NCBI GenBank assembly: GCA_030272585.1
Contig: BSYQ01000004.1
Coordinates: 3,224,001-3,288,000, forward strand
Origin: Bryopsis sp. KO-2023
Lineage: Eukaryota; Chlorophyta; Ulvophyceae; Bryopsidales; Bryopsidaceae
DNA length: 64,000 nucleotides
Direction of reading: 5' to 3'
Shown: positions 1 to 9,897 of the stretch, piece by piece
Layout: each line of letters begins with the position of its first letter
How positions within the stretch are numbered: position 1 is the first letter of the stretch
The notes under the pieces: model-generated
Seen by the model: only the letters and a program-made list of their open reading frames with translations
Database searches by the model: none
What the model was told of the DNA's origin: nothing
Program-made: the position numbers and the translations under genes

Positions 1-480
1 ACTGCCCAAACCGCCCCCAAGAAAACCAGGCCCAGACAGTGTAGGCTCCTTTCTTGAATTGTGATGGTGACGGCGGCTGGGGTCAAGCGGCTGAGCAAAC
101 ATGTTGTAACCCTGCTGACCAGCCCCCTGGCCTGGCGTTGCACGGGGTTGTGGTTCTTCCCCCTTTCTTGAACTGTGAATTGTGATGGTGACGGCGGCTG
201 GGTTGAAGCGGCTGACCAAACACGTTGTAACCCCGCTGACCAGCCGCCTGGCCTGAGCTGATGCATGGGGTTGCGTTTTTTCCCCCTTTTTTGAAATGTG
301 ATGATGACGGCGGCTGGGTTCAAGCGGCTGAGCAAACACGTTGTAACCCCGCTGATACCATTCAGCCGCCTAGACTCCAAATGATTGCATAATTCCATTA
401 CTTCTACATTCTAGATCTTTATGATTTCATAGACGAAATCTGATGTCCATCTAGAGATGTAGTACAGTTTGTAGATGGAC
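1..480. repeat. GC-rich satellite array, left copy (about 3 units)
   Basis: Three diverged units of roughly 115 bp begin near 55, 175 and 293. Each carries GTGATGGTGACGGCGGCTG, then AAGCGGCTGA, then an A-rich step, GTTGTAACCC and CCAGCCGCCTGG. The same modules occur in reverse orientation at 7.54-8.16 kb, so the segment between is bounded by inverted copies of one satellite. No coding potential is seen. After about 380 the sequence turns AT-rich and leads to a TATATAA box at 486-492, a plausible promoter for the Helitron gene. Confidence 0.8.
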
Positions 481-562
481 AGGTTTATATAAGGTGAGAA
501 AAATCCTTTTGCTATTCATTGTGAATGGTGTATTCCAATATTCTTCGGACAGATTATATATT

Positions 563-3500
563 ATGGGCGATCACGAAACACCACAACTACAAGCAAATGT
601 GGCATCGACATCTATCATGCCTTCGTTACCATGGCTACAAAACGCAGGCACTGTTCTGCCTCTTCTCAGTAATATGGGGACCAACGATGCTGAACAAGTG
701 TTTGATCGACGTTGTGCGTTTTGTAACGCTTTGTTGATGCCATCGGAAACAAAGACAATGTGTTGTACAAAAGGCAAACATGTTCTTGCACGATTACAAC
801 CTTTGCCACTGGAGCTACGGAGTATATACAAAACCCGAGACTTTTCAAGGTTATCAAGACAGATGAATAACCAGTTCTGCTTAACAGCAATTGGAACCTC
901 AACCGATGGAGGGTTTGACACATTTGCTGGCCCTGCGTTCGTCCGTTTGCATGGGAAGGTGTATCATCGTGCTCTTCCTACTTCGATGGAGGGACCTCTA
1001 CGTTGGTTTATACATGCACCCGCAGAAAGGAATTATCGTAACCTTAACCAAGACACGGTCAATTCCATAGCTTCAATCCTTGACAGTGTGAACCCCCATG
1101 TGCAAGCCTTCCGAAGAGTATCACAATTTTTAGACACCGTTCCTCCCGTCGATACTATTGAAGTGTACCATCAAATGGACGATGCACACGCGGATGAAAT
1201 AGCAGTTGTATTTAAAACTGTTGCGGATCGAGAAACACCAAGCCCACGTTATGCCATTCGTTTTCCAATCAACGGTGGACCAATGGATGCGGAATTTGTA
1301 AGCATTCATAGTAGCATATATGAGTGTCTACAATATCCGCTTTTTTTTGTGACCGGAGAGATAGGATGGTTTGCACCCCCTGCAGAACGTCCAGATATAT
1401 GTTATCGATCGACCAAAGGGGAACCCATCTCTCTAATGATGTACACACGGCAGCGCATTCTATGTGAGCCTCGATTTGGGCAATTAGGGCGTCTCATGCA
1501 AGAATATGTGGTGGACATGCAATGTCGGATCGAATCTCAACGTTTGAACTACATGCGTTCTCCTGAATTCCAGGCCAACTTGCTGCTCCGTCGAGAGTGT
1601 GAAACAATAGGAGCCGATGGATCAAATCCTGGCGGTCGTATTTTTTTGCCCTCATCATTTACATCAGGACCTCGCCGCCAACGACAATTGACACAAGATG
1701 GGTTAGCAATAGTTGCTCGAATGGGTAGACCATCATACTTCATTACAATGACATGCAACCCTCATTGGCCTGAAATACAGGCATTATTATCTCCAGGTGA
1801 AACTGCCTTCGACAGGCCAGACGTGACCGTACGGGTGTTCCATCGCTACCTTGCCCAGTTTACGAAAGATTTAAGGCGAGGGTTGTTCTTCGGAAGGAAA
1901 GCCCAATATATCCTTCGAGTGGTGGAGTTTCAAAAACGTGGGTTACCTCATGCCCACATTGCAATTAGAGTCGAAGGGGATCAACCCGTTGCACCCGAGG
2001 TAATCGATACTTTTGTATCTGCTGAAATGCCACCAGCAGAGCAGCCCGAGCAACAAGAACTCGTGAAGACGTTTATGACACACAGACACACACCACGATG
2101 TTCTACTGGAACAGCAAGATGTAGTTATGATTATCCAAAAAATATACAAATGGCAACAACTTTTGATGAGCGGGGGTTTGTGCAATACCGTCGTCGCACA
2201 CAAAATGATACACTTGTGGTGCCTTATAATATGCGGATGTTGGAGAAGTACAAATGTCACATAAACGTGGAGGTGGCAGCGACAGTAAATATTGTTGCTT
2301 ATTTGTATAAGTACATATACAAAGGACCCGATAGAACAAACGTCGCCACACAGGATGAGTCAAACGAGATCACGGCATATGAAAATTGTCGATACCTGTC
2401 CGCAACCGAAGCGATATGGCGTATATTTGGATTTCAAACCAACACACGCGACCCATCAGTAGGAACTATTTCGATTCATCTTCCGGGAGCGGATACTATA
2501 CTAGTGACGCCAGGTGAAGCCCCATCTGTTGCTGCACAAAACCAAAAATCGATGCTTTTGAGATACTTTGAGCGGCCACAAGGGTTCAGAAGTTTAACAA
2601 TTATTGAGTATTATGAGAAGTACCGCATCCTTTCTAGGTCAGAGGCTCTGGAGTACCGAGGTGGCGAACGATATTTGGATCAATGCAACAGGATGATTGT
2701 ACCAAGAGTACAAAGTCGATATTTGTGTCGAATGTGGATGGTGATGCCACGGGTCGGAGAATTGTTCTACTTGAAGTTGTTATTGAAATTCCATGCGGCT
2801 GATTCTTTTGTTTCATTGCGTACAATTGATAATACAGTATATCGTACGTTCCACGAAGCCGCTATTGCAGCGAATCTAGTGCAGAATGATGAAGAGGCTT
2901 CGATGTGTTTGGCGGAAGCATGTGCGGCATTATATTCGCCATCTCATTTGCGATCCTTATATACTATATTAGTATGCGATGGTGCCAATGCACCCTTGCT
3001 CTTCAACATGTATGGAAATTATCTTGGTCAAGATTTCAACCAAGGTGCATCCACAGGACTTCATCCTTTTGATGCACCACCACCGCCGTTAACACCGCAC
3101 GCAAAGAATGAGTTACTTAAGGACATATGGAGACGTTTGCGAGCTGCTGGGAAGGACCCCATTGATACTTCCTTGCCACAACCATTGCAGAACAACACCG
3201 AATTGACACGTGCAATGTTAGCATACGATTTGGATGAATATACGACTATATTGGATGAAATGTTATCCATTGCATCCAACGAGCAACGTGGCATTTATGA
3301 TACTTTACAACAAGCCGTTCACAATAATCGAGGAGGATTGTTCTTCATTGATGCACCAGCTGGCCGTGGGAAAACTTTTGTCTTAAAAATGATCACAATG
3401 GCAACGAGGATGCAACAACATATTGCACTTGTGACAGCGTCAACGGGTGTAGCAGCAATTGATCATGATGGAGGAACAACCGCACACAATATGTTTCGTA

Positions 3501-4615
3501 TCCCGATAACAACACCAGGGGAGAGACATCCTGATGGCACAATAGAATGCAACGTTTCAGCAAATTCACAACGTGCCGCCCTTTTGATTGCAGCAACGAT
3601 TATTATATGGGATGAAATTGCTATGGCGCATCGTTGCCAAGTTGAAGCGGTTGATACGTTGCTGCGTTTTCTACGAAACAATCAACAACCCTTTGGAGGT
3701 GTTATTTTCATTATATCCGGTGATTTCCGACAAACACCACCCGTTGTTCTTCAAGGAACACAAGCGGATATTGTGGACGCGTCTTTGAAGTCCAGTCCTT
3801 TATTCCAACACTTCCAACATCTGAAGTTAACCATAAATCAACGGGCAGTGCCAGGGAGTCAATGGGCGAATTTTGTGGATACTATAGCGATGCAACCTTC
3901 AACAAACACATTATCTTGCGTTAATTTTCCAAGCGAGATTCAAATATTCACTGATTGCGCCGCAGCAAGCCAATGGCTAAATATTGGTTGTACTCCAGAA
4001 AACAAACACAACCGGGCGATCTTATCTTTTCATAATATTTTGGTGGATCAACACAACGAGATATATTTGACAGCAATGTCTGGCGAAGAACATCGATTTG
4101 AGTCTTTCGATACTGTTGCAGAAGATGCTAATATTGATGATGAGTACCTGCACAATGCGACAACCCCAGGAGTGCCACAACATGTTTTGAAGACGAAGAT
4201 TGGAGCTTCGATGATGATTCTACGGAATTTGGACCCAACAAAACGCTTGATGAATGGAACAAAAGTTATATTCCGTTCTATTGTTTCACGACGGCTTTTG
4301 GAGGTCCAAATTGCGGGGACAAACAACATAGCATTGATTCCGCGAATCAAATTTGATTTCAAAATTACAAATACTGGAATCACAATGCAAAGATCACAGT
4401 TCCCATTAACATGTGCGCATGCTATAACTGTGAATAAGTCGCAAGGGAAGACGTTGGATAGAGCGGTTCTGGACATTCGGACAGCTGCATTCATGCATGG
4501 CCAATTGTATGTTGCCTGTGGACGTGTGCGCAATGCCGAAAATTTCGGCATCTTGACAACTGCAGATGGAAAAACTTCAACAGACAATGTCACATACCAA
4601 GCATTGGTGGATTAG
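563..4615 (+). CDS. Helitron RepHel protein (HUH replication initiator fused to PIF1-like helicase)
   Basis: This is the rolling-circle transposase of a Helitron DNA transposon. Residues are numbered from the ATG at 563 (1350 aa); the frame is open upstream to 494 but only from a GTG. A Cys-rich N-terminal stretch (CAFCNALL...MCC, about residues 50-70) precedes the Helitron-like N domain. The HUH motif is in GLPHAHIAI, with H463 and H465. A Tyr-rich motif YLYKYIYKG at 580-588 matches the catalytic tyrosine region. The C-terminal third is a PIF1 helicase: Walker A DAPAGRGKT (930-938), Walker B IIIWDE (D1017, E1018), SGDFRQTPP near 1054 and ITVNKSQGKTLD near 1287. Length is normal for the family and no frameshift or stop interrupts it, so the copy may be recent or still functional. 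The TC and CTRR element ends were not located. It lies between satellite arrays at 55-365 and from 7.54 kb. Confidence 0.95.
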   Translation: MGDHETPQLQANVASTSIMPSLPWLQNAGTVLPLLSNMGTNDAEQVFDRRCAFCNALLMPSETKTMCCTKGKHVLARLQPLPLELRSIYKTRDFSRLSRQMNNQFCLTAIGTSTDGGFDTFAGPAFVRLHGKVYHRALPTSMEGPLRWFIHAPAERNYRNLNQDTVNSIASILDSVNPHVQAFRRVSQFLDTVPPVDTIEVYHQMDDAHADEIAVVFKTVADRETPSPRYAIRFPINGGPMDAEFVSIHSSIYECLQYPLFFVTGEIGWFAPPAERPDICYRSTKGEPISLMMYTRQRILCEPRFGQLGRLMQEYVVDMQCRIESQRLNYMRSPEFQANLLLRRECETIGADGSNPGGRIFLPSSFTSGPRRQRQLTQDGLAIVARMGRPSYFITMTCNPHWPEIQALLSPGETAFDRPDVTVRVFHRYLAQFTKDLRRGLFFGRKAQYILRVVEFQKRGLPHAHIAIRVEGDQPVAPEVIDTFVSAEMPPAEQPEQQELVKTFMTHRHTPRCSTGTARCSYDYPKNIQMATTFDERGFVQYRRRTQNDTLVVPYNMRMLEKYKCHINVEVAATVNIVAYLYKYIYKGPDRTNVATQDESNEITAYENCRYLSATEAIWRIFGFQTNTRDPSVGTISIHLPGADTILVTPGEAPSVAAQNQKSMLLRYFERPQGFRSLTIIEYYEKYRILSRSEALEYRGGERYLDQCNRMIVPRVQSRYLCRMWMVMPRVGELFYLKLLLKFHAADSFVSLRTIDNTVYRTFHEAAIAANLVQNDEEASMCLAEACAALYSPSHLRSLYTILVCDGANAPLLFNMYGNYLGQDFNQGASTGLHPFDAPPPPLTPHAKNELLKDIWRRLRAAGKDPIDTSLPQPLQNNTELTRAMLAYDLDEYTTILDEMLSIASNEQRGIYDTLQQAVHNNRGGLFFIDAPAGRGKTFVLKMITMATRMQQHIALVTASTGVAAIDHDGGTTAHNMFRIPITTPGERHPDGTIECNVSANSQRAALLIAATIIIWDEIAMAHRCQVEAVDTLLRFLRNNQQPFGGVIFIISGDFRQTPPVVLQGTQADIVDASLKSSPLFQHFQHLKLTINQRAVPGSQWANFVDTIAMQPSTNTLSCVNFPSEIQIFTDCAAASQWLNIGCTPENKHNRAILSFHNILVDQHNEIYLTAMSGEEHRFESFDTVAEDANIDDEYLHNATTPGVPQHVLKTKIGASMMILRNLDPTKRLMNGTKVIFRSIVSRRLLEVQIAGTNNIALIPRIKFDFKITNTGITMQRSQFPLTCAHAITVNKSQGKTLDRAVLDIRTAAFMHGQLYVACGRVRNAENFGILTTADGKTSTDNVTYQALVD

Positions 4616-5160
4616 ATACACAAAATATTAGATGGAGCATATAGAAAATGTGGATAAAACGACGAAAGCACATGGAGATTTCGATACGGAAGTGCGACAC
4701 ATATTATATAAAGGATATCGAAATGTGGATAAAGAACGACGATTCTTCCACGATAGAGTTTGAAAAAGAGGATATACCAAGAATTGGAGGGTTCGCAGAG
4801 GGAATATTAGCTCCATTCGTTCTTTCGTTTTCGCGCTTGAAGGACCAAACATATTTGAACACGTGAAGCATGTGGGAATTTCGATACATATTACATGGAG
4901 CAAATAAAAAAAGTAGAAAAGAGCGACGATTCTTCCACGATAGAGTTACAAAGAGGATATACCAAGAATTGGAGGGTTCGGAGATTGCATGGAAAGCGCA
5001 TGGCGATTTCGATACAGAAGTGCGACACATTTTATATAAAGCATATCGAAATGTGGATAAAGAACGACGCTTCTCTTCCAAAATAGCGCTTTCGTTTCAA
5101 CGCTAGAAGGACCGAACATATTTCAACACGCGAGACATATAGGGATTTGATGGCGGCTGG
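4616..5160. repeat. Helitron-downstream imperfect direct repeats with a repeated hairpin
   Basis: About 330-bp imperfect direct repeats follow the Helitron stop. Two versions of one hairpin recur near 4676-4725 and 5006-5053: ATTTCGATA and TATCGAAAT arms around a loop with GTGCGACACAT and TATATAAA. The string AAATGTGGATAAAGAACGAC follows both. It may be the 3' non-coding part of the Helitron. A partial GGCGGCTGGG satellite motif appears near 5152. No gene is supported here. Confidence 0.6.
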
Positions 5161-5218
5161 GTAGTAACCATTCTTTGGTTTGGTGTGATATTTTTGTAAT
5201 TTCATATTTCTTTGTTGT

Positions 5219-5294
5219 TTTTGGCTTCTACGCATGTAATATTTGGCTTCTACGCATGTAATATTGATTAAGTGATATGCGGATTCCGAAACAT

Positions 5295-5357
<63 letters not shown>

Positions 5358-5610
5358 TTTGGTTTGGTTAAAATGAAAGCCTTTGTTTTACAAATACAGA
5401 AAAACAACAAAACACCCCCCCTCTGCAACATGCAACATAAACCAAAATGCCTTGCAAACGCCTCCCAATGCTCTCTTAACTGGTTTGCTTAAAACGAAAG
5501 CCTTTGTTTTACAAATACAGAAACAAAAAAACGCCCCCCCTTGCAACATGCAACATAAACCATCAAAAAAACACCCCCCCTTGCAACATGCAACATAAAC
5601 AATCAACCAG
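5219..5610. repeat. Microsatellite and short direct repeats
   Basis: A 22-bp segment containing GGCTTCTACGCATGTAATAT is duplicated head to tail at about 5220-5263. A (TG)n run at 5296-5343 continues as (GA)n to about 5357. From 5371 to 5610 a motif containing AAAGCCTTTGTTTTACAAAT, a C-run and GCAACATGCAACATAAAC occurs as two full copies and one partial copy. Nothing coding is seen. Confidence 0.8.
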
Positions 5611-6178
5611 ATTGCCTTGCGAACGCCTCCCAATTCTCTCTTATCTCGTTTTTATCACCACCAGCACCCCCCTTTTTTTTTTCCGCCACCATCCGCTTCT
5701 CTTTGCCTTCGTTCCTCTCACAATCAGGAGCTTTTTTCCTCTCCACTGGAACACGCTTCTCTTTTGTTTCGTTCCTGTCATTGTCCACCACTTTCTTTCT
5801 CTCCACCGCAACCCGCTTCTCTTTACCGTCGTTTCTACCACTGTCGACCACTTTCCTTTTCTTGACATCCTTTTCATTCGTCAAACTACACTCAGATTGG
5901 AACTTACGAAGACTCGCGCTCATCCCAGCGACAGAAGTTTTCACTATCTCCAGGACTTCTTCCACCACCGAATCCCTTTCCCCTTTGACAGCTTGAGCAA
6001 CTTTACTCACTTCCATTTTTTCTTTTTGAAGTGCTGCGATGCGACTCTCTAGCGCTTTCTTCTCTGACACCCAGGCCTTTTCAGCTTCCTCATACCCAGT
6101 GATTCGAGCCATCAGCGGCTCAAGCGCCGCCCTCAGACTCGCCAACTCCTCAGCTTGCGTGGACTTCCTTGGAGGCAT
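5603..6178 (-). CDS. Small coiled-coil protein with Lys/Arg-rich 20-residue repeats
   Basis: 191 aa from an ATG at 6178; family not recognised. Residues 8-55 (EELASLRAALEPLMARI... KKALESRIAALQKEK) look like an amphipathic coiled coil. Residues about 105-170 are three tandem 20-residue repeats of the pattern KVVDxxRNxxKEKRVxVERK, encoded by a 60-bp tandem repeat. The tail ends NWEAFARQSG. It is divergent from the next plus-strand ORF, with only 87 bp between the ATGs at 6178 and 6266, which suggests a shared promoter. The repeats are clean in frame, which favours real coding. It could be a gene carried by the transposon-rich segment. Function unknown; a basic, possibly nucleic-acid-binding tail is inference only. 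Confidence 0.5.
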   Translation of the reverse strand: MPPRKSTQAEELASLRAALEPLMARITGYEEAEKAWVSEKKALESRIAALQKEKMEVSKVAQAVKGERDSVVEEVLEIVKTSVAGMSASLRKFQSECSLTNEKDVKKRKVVDSGRNDGKEKRVAVERKKVVDNDRNETKEKRVPVERKKAPDCERNEGKEKRMVAEKKKGGAGGDKNEIRENWEAFARQSG

Positions 6179-6265
6179 TTTGTTATCTCAACGTTCCATA
6201 CGCACCAACAAAAAAAATACCAAAGCCAACACCGAATCCCTTTTAAAACAACGTTCCGCAAGGAA

Positions 6266-7417
6266 ATGACGCCACAGACAGAACGTCCCAATCTGATTTT
6301 ACCCCAGCAACACAACATCACATCACGAAAGAATACATCAATCCCATCAGATAGGACAGTCGCGCGCATTAAACGAATAAACCTAAGCGAAACCACGAAT
6401 GGACTCAGTAGTGTGGCGCAAATGGATCCCCGCGACGAAAAAATCGCTCAGCTCGAACAAGAGAACCGTGTGCTCAAAGAAGAGCTCAGAAGTGCACAGC
6501 AAAAGCTGGCGATAATTCAGTCAATAGTCAATGCCACAGGAGTATCAGAGACAGTGGAGGAGACGGAGGTGGATGAATTCGCAGTACCAGAGACAGTGGA
6601 GGAGACGGAGGTGGATGGATTCGCAGCAACAGAGATTGAGAGTGGCGGGGGGGGCGGTGCACCCAGCGGTGAAACAGGAAGCGACAATGGCGGGGGACCG
6701 AACGTGGAAACGGAACATACAACACCCAGCGGCTCAGGCCAGGCGGCTGGTCAGCAGCGCTCCACCTTCGAGCAGGAGGCACTGCCGCCATCGTCAACTG
6801 GGCTGTTGGACCAGCCACCACTTCCGCCTGAACTCAACCAGTCCCCGCTTCCGATTGGGCTGAACCAGCCGCCACCGACAGCTGGGCTGTTGAGCCAGCC
6901 GCCACCCCGTCCAAACCCTCTCAACAGACGCCGGGGTACAAGAATCAAAGGGCCGTTTCCGCAGAGTCGGCAGCACGGTTCGTCGGTGAGGTCACAACCC
7001 CTGACGTACCCAGTGGAAAAATCGCCATCGACGTGCTTCTTATGCAAAAAAAAAAAAAAATGGCACGTCCTTACGAATAGGTTTTGCACAAAACATAGCA
7101 TATGCAATAAAGAATCGTGTATTGATAAATGGTGGGTTTTGAAATCGCTTGCAATGGCAGAAGGGGGGGGAAGGCCAAGGGTTGGAAAGATCTTTATCCC
7201 ATCGGACATACGAGGACCAGTTTCTGATAACAACAGACCATGCCACGTCTGTCATATAGCAGGGGACGCTTGCGCTGCACGTCACATTTGTGACAAGATA
7301 GCAGAGGCATACGTAGACATGGGCAGGAAAAAACATATTCCCACCGAAAGGGCAACAGATTTTGATGAAATGCCAACGGATTATCATGGTGAATGGTGGT
7401 ACGCGGAAAGAGGGTAG
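6266..7417 (+). CDS. Coiled-coil, proline-rich protein with two C-terminal Cys/His clusters
   Basis: 383 aa from the ATG at 6266; an alternative ATG at 6422 starts directly at the coiled coil (MDPRDEKIAQLEQENRVLKE) and gives 331 aa. Next comes a tandem 14-residue repeat (VSETVEETEVDEFA, VPETVEETEVDGFA), a Gly/Ser-rich segment and a Pro-rich region (QPPLPPELNQSPLP...). The C-terminal 130 residues hold two putative zinc-binding modules: one starts CFLCKKKKKWH and contains FCTKHSICNKESC; the second contains CHVCHIAGDACAARHIC. A run of A14 encodes the lysines inside the first cluster. I recognise no family. It may be a PHD/RING-like or plant-mobile-domain-type zinc protein. It is the last ORF before the right satellite array. 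Confidence 0.5.
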   Translation: MTPQTERPNLILPQQHNITSRKNTSIPSDRTVARIKRINLSETTNGLSSVAQMDPRDEKIAQLEQENRVLKEELRSAQQKLAIIQSIVNATGVSETVEETEVDEFAVPETVEETEVDGFAATEIESGGGGGAPSGETGSDNGGGPNVETEHTTPSGSGQAAGQQRSTFEQEALPPSSTGLLDQPPLPPELNQSPLPIGLNQPPPTAGLLSQPPPRPNPLNRRRGTRIKGPFPQSRQHGSSVRSQPLTYPVEKSPSTCFLCKKKKKWHVLTNRFCTKHSICNKESCIDKWWVLKSLAMAEGGGRPRVGKIFIPSDIRGPVSDNNRPCHVCHIAGDACAARHICDKIAEAYVDMGRKKHIPTERATDFDEMPTDYHGEWWYAERG

Positions 7418-7534
7418 ATGGATGATTGTATGGACAAACATAAAATACTTTTTGTAAAAAAAAAAGGAAAAAAACAGAGTGTTGCAGTGTTACGTCATGG
7501 AATTTAACCATCATATTTCGCAAACGTTTTACAA

Positions 7535-8160
7535 CGCAACGCGTTGCAGCGGCTCAGGCCAGGCGGCTGGTGATCAGCGCCACAACCAGTTTTCTGAGCC
7601 GCTTCAACTCAGCCGCCGTCACCATCACATTTCAACATTTGGTTTACAACAATAACAACGCGTCCAAGTGGCTGAATCCAGGCGGCTGGTGATCAGCGCC
7701 ACAACCAGCTTTCTCAGCCGCTTCAGCTCAGCCGCCGTCACCATCACATTTCGCAAACGTCTAACAACACAACGCGTTCAAGCGGCTGAATCCAGGCGGC
7801 TGGTGATCAGCGCCACAACCAGCTTTCTCAGCCGCTTCAGCTCAGCCGCCGTCACCATCACATTCCGCAAACGTCTAACAACACAACGCGTTCAAGCGGC
7901 TGAATCCAGGCGGCTGGTGATCAGCGCCACAACCAGCTTTCTCAGCCGCTTCAACTCAGCCGCCGTCACCATCACATTCCGCAAACGTCTAACAACACAA
8001 CGTGTTCACCATCCGCTTCAACTCAGCCGCCGTCACCATCACATTTCAACATTTGGTTTACAACACAACCAGCGCCACAACCAGTTTTCTCAGCCGCTTC
8101 GACTCAGCCGCCGTCACCATCACATTTCGCAAACGTCTAACAACACAACGCGGATTCAGC
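7535..8160. repeat. GC-rich satellite array, inverted copy (about 5 units of 112-114 bp)
   Basis: Units of about 113 bp carry AAGCGGCTGAATCCAGGCGG, CTGGTGATCAGCGCCACAAC, CTCAGCCGCTTCA and CAGCCGCCGTCACCATCACA. They run in the opposite orientation to the units at 55-365. Several are nearly identical (7.67-8.0 kb). Because the unit has no stop in one frame it gives a spurious 168-residue open frame, which I do not call a gene. GCGGCTGA and TCAGCCGC are mutual complements, so single strands can fold into many hairpins. Confidence 0.85.
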
Positions 8161-8760
8161 CGTCGTCACCATAAAATTTCAACATTTGGTTTACAACACA
8201 ACGCGATCAAGCGGCTGAGGTCAAGCGGCTGAAAAAACTGGTTGTGGCGCTGATCATCACCCGCCTGGATTCAGCCGCCGTCACCATAAAATTTCAACAT
8301 TTGGTTTACAACACAACGCGTTCAAGCGGCTGAGTTCAAGCGGCTGAAAAAACTGGTTGTGGCGCTGATCATCAGCCGCCTGGATTCAGCCGCCGTCACC
8401 ATAAAATTTCAACATTTGGTTTACAACACAACGCGTTCAAGCGGCTGAGTTCAAGCGGCTGAAAAAACTGGTTGTGGCGATGATCACCAGCCGCCTGGAT
8501 TCAGCCGCTGCAACAGAGTTTTTTTTTTTTCTTTTGGATTGTGGTAAGGTGATCTGGTGGTTCACGGCGGCTGAGTTGAAGCGGCTGAGCAACCATATTG
8601 TGGCGGCTCAGTTGAAGCGGCTCAGAAAACTGGTTGTGGCGCTGATCACCAGCCGCCTGGATTCAACATTCACCATCACATTTCAACATTTGGTTTACAA
8701 CACAACGCGTTGAAACGGCTCAGTTCAAGCGGCTCAGTTGAAGCCGCTGATCATCACCAC
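8160..8760. repeat. GC-rich satellite array, units turned back to the left-end orientation
   Basis: Starting near 8200 the same modules appear in the other order (AAGCGGCTGA, AAAAAACTGGTTGTGGCGCT, GATCATCAGCCGCCTGGATT, CAGCCGCCGTCACCATAAAA) with a period of about 119 bp. Three good copies and partial ones end near 8740. With the previous array it forms a head-to-head inverted pair. Confidence 0.8.
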
Positions 8761-8917
8761 ACTATGCAATAATATGCAATCATCACATACCACTATTACC
8801 ACAATTTCTTATCGCCACCTGTGAAAGAACATAGGTCCCTTCAATCCCATCACACCCCAAAACTTTAAAACGACGACGCTCTGACTCTGAAAAACATTTT
8901 TCGGAGGTGCAACAAAG

Positions 8918-9376
8918 ATGACCAGTATTACCCTTATTGACGACAAGTCCACGCGCAACAGGATCAAAAACTTAGAAACACATGCTGCGCGCTTGCAAGA
9001 ACGAGTGGATGAGCTCGAAGCCGCTCTGCACAAGATAGCTGGCACAGTACGCAATGAGGAGAAAAAAAGAAAGAGGAAACCAGCCATGTCAGCGTTTGTG
9101 GCAAGTGTGAAGCGGATGGCGGCCATCAGCACGGTCAATACACCTTACCAACATGACAGTATTGAACGAGCGCACAAAATGGCGATTCCGCAGAATGACG
9201 CTACCACGCATACTCCTACAAGCCATGACATCAAGACCGATATCGAGGAAAAGGAACTCGCAGCACAGATCCACGAGTTGCATGAACGAACTGCACGTTT
9301 CTTGAACAAAAACGATGATGATATTTACGATACGGATGGTGAAGATCTTGCCTTTTCTTTTCCTGACGCATTCTAA
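8918..9376 (+). CDS. Small coiled-coil protein, unknown function
   Basis: 152 aa from an ATG at 8918, just right of the satellite arrays. Residues 10-50 form a predicted coiled coil (RIKNLETHAARLQERVDELE). A basic stretch EEKKRKRKP near 50-57 could be a nuclear localisation signal. A second helical segment, EEKELAAQIHELHERTARFL, lies near 110-130. The acidic C terminus ends DTDGEDLAFSFPDAF. The composition is that of a real soluble protein, but no family is recognised. It is the third of seven small ORFs between 5.6 and 12.2 kb, most of which begin with a short helix. Confidence 0.45.
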   Translation: MTSITLIDDKSTRNRIKNLETHAARLQERVDELEAALHKIAGTVRNEEKKRKRKPAMSAFVASVKRMAAISTVNTPYQHDSIERAHKMAIPQNDATTHTPTSHDIKTDIEEKELAAQIHELHERTARFLNKNDDDIYDTDGEDLAFSFPDAF

Positions 9377-9897
9377 ACAGTTTCGGGGGGTGATGTAAAG
9401 GGTTCCGTTCAGAGAGAGTTTGGGAGGGGTGGGTGTGGTTTCAGTATTATATTATTATTTGGATATTTATTTGTTTGTAGGGATGTTTTATTGGATATTC
9501 CGTCATCGCGCAAACTAAGCTTTCCTAGCTTTAAATGCGTTTGGCGACCCTGTTTGTTCGTTCCTGTTTGTTTGTTTGTTTGTTTCTTTTTTGTTTGTTT
9601 TGTTCGTTTGTTTGTTTGTATGTGTTTCGACACGTTGTGTTCTCGACAATTACATCGATTACTGTAATGCAACTTTTTCTGTGAGAATGCTGACTGAAGG
9701 TCATTATTTTAATACACGACCGGCAAGTCTCCACCATGATCTGATTTGATGTTTGGTTGTTTGTTTGTCTTTAAAAAATGGAGTTACATTGGAATTTAAA
9801 TGACATCTAAATGCGACACACACCAACATCCACTAATCCGAACAAGCTTCAACCTATTTGAACCAACAACAGACAAACCAATCCTCATAATATCAAG
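9377..9897. other. Intergenic stretch with a TTTG microsatellite
   Basis: Between two small ORFs lies AT-rich sequence with a TTTG-type microsatellite at about 9555-9625. I see no gene or structured RNA. Confidence 0.6.

Noticed and set aside
4048-4593. 181-aa minus-strand open frame
   Set aside because: Antisense of the conserved Helitron helicase region.
7668-8174. 168-aa open frame with 38-residue repeats
   Set aside because: It is the reading of the 113-bp satellite; its period follows the DNA repeat and it has no independent gene signal.
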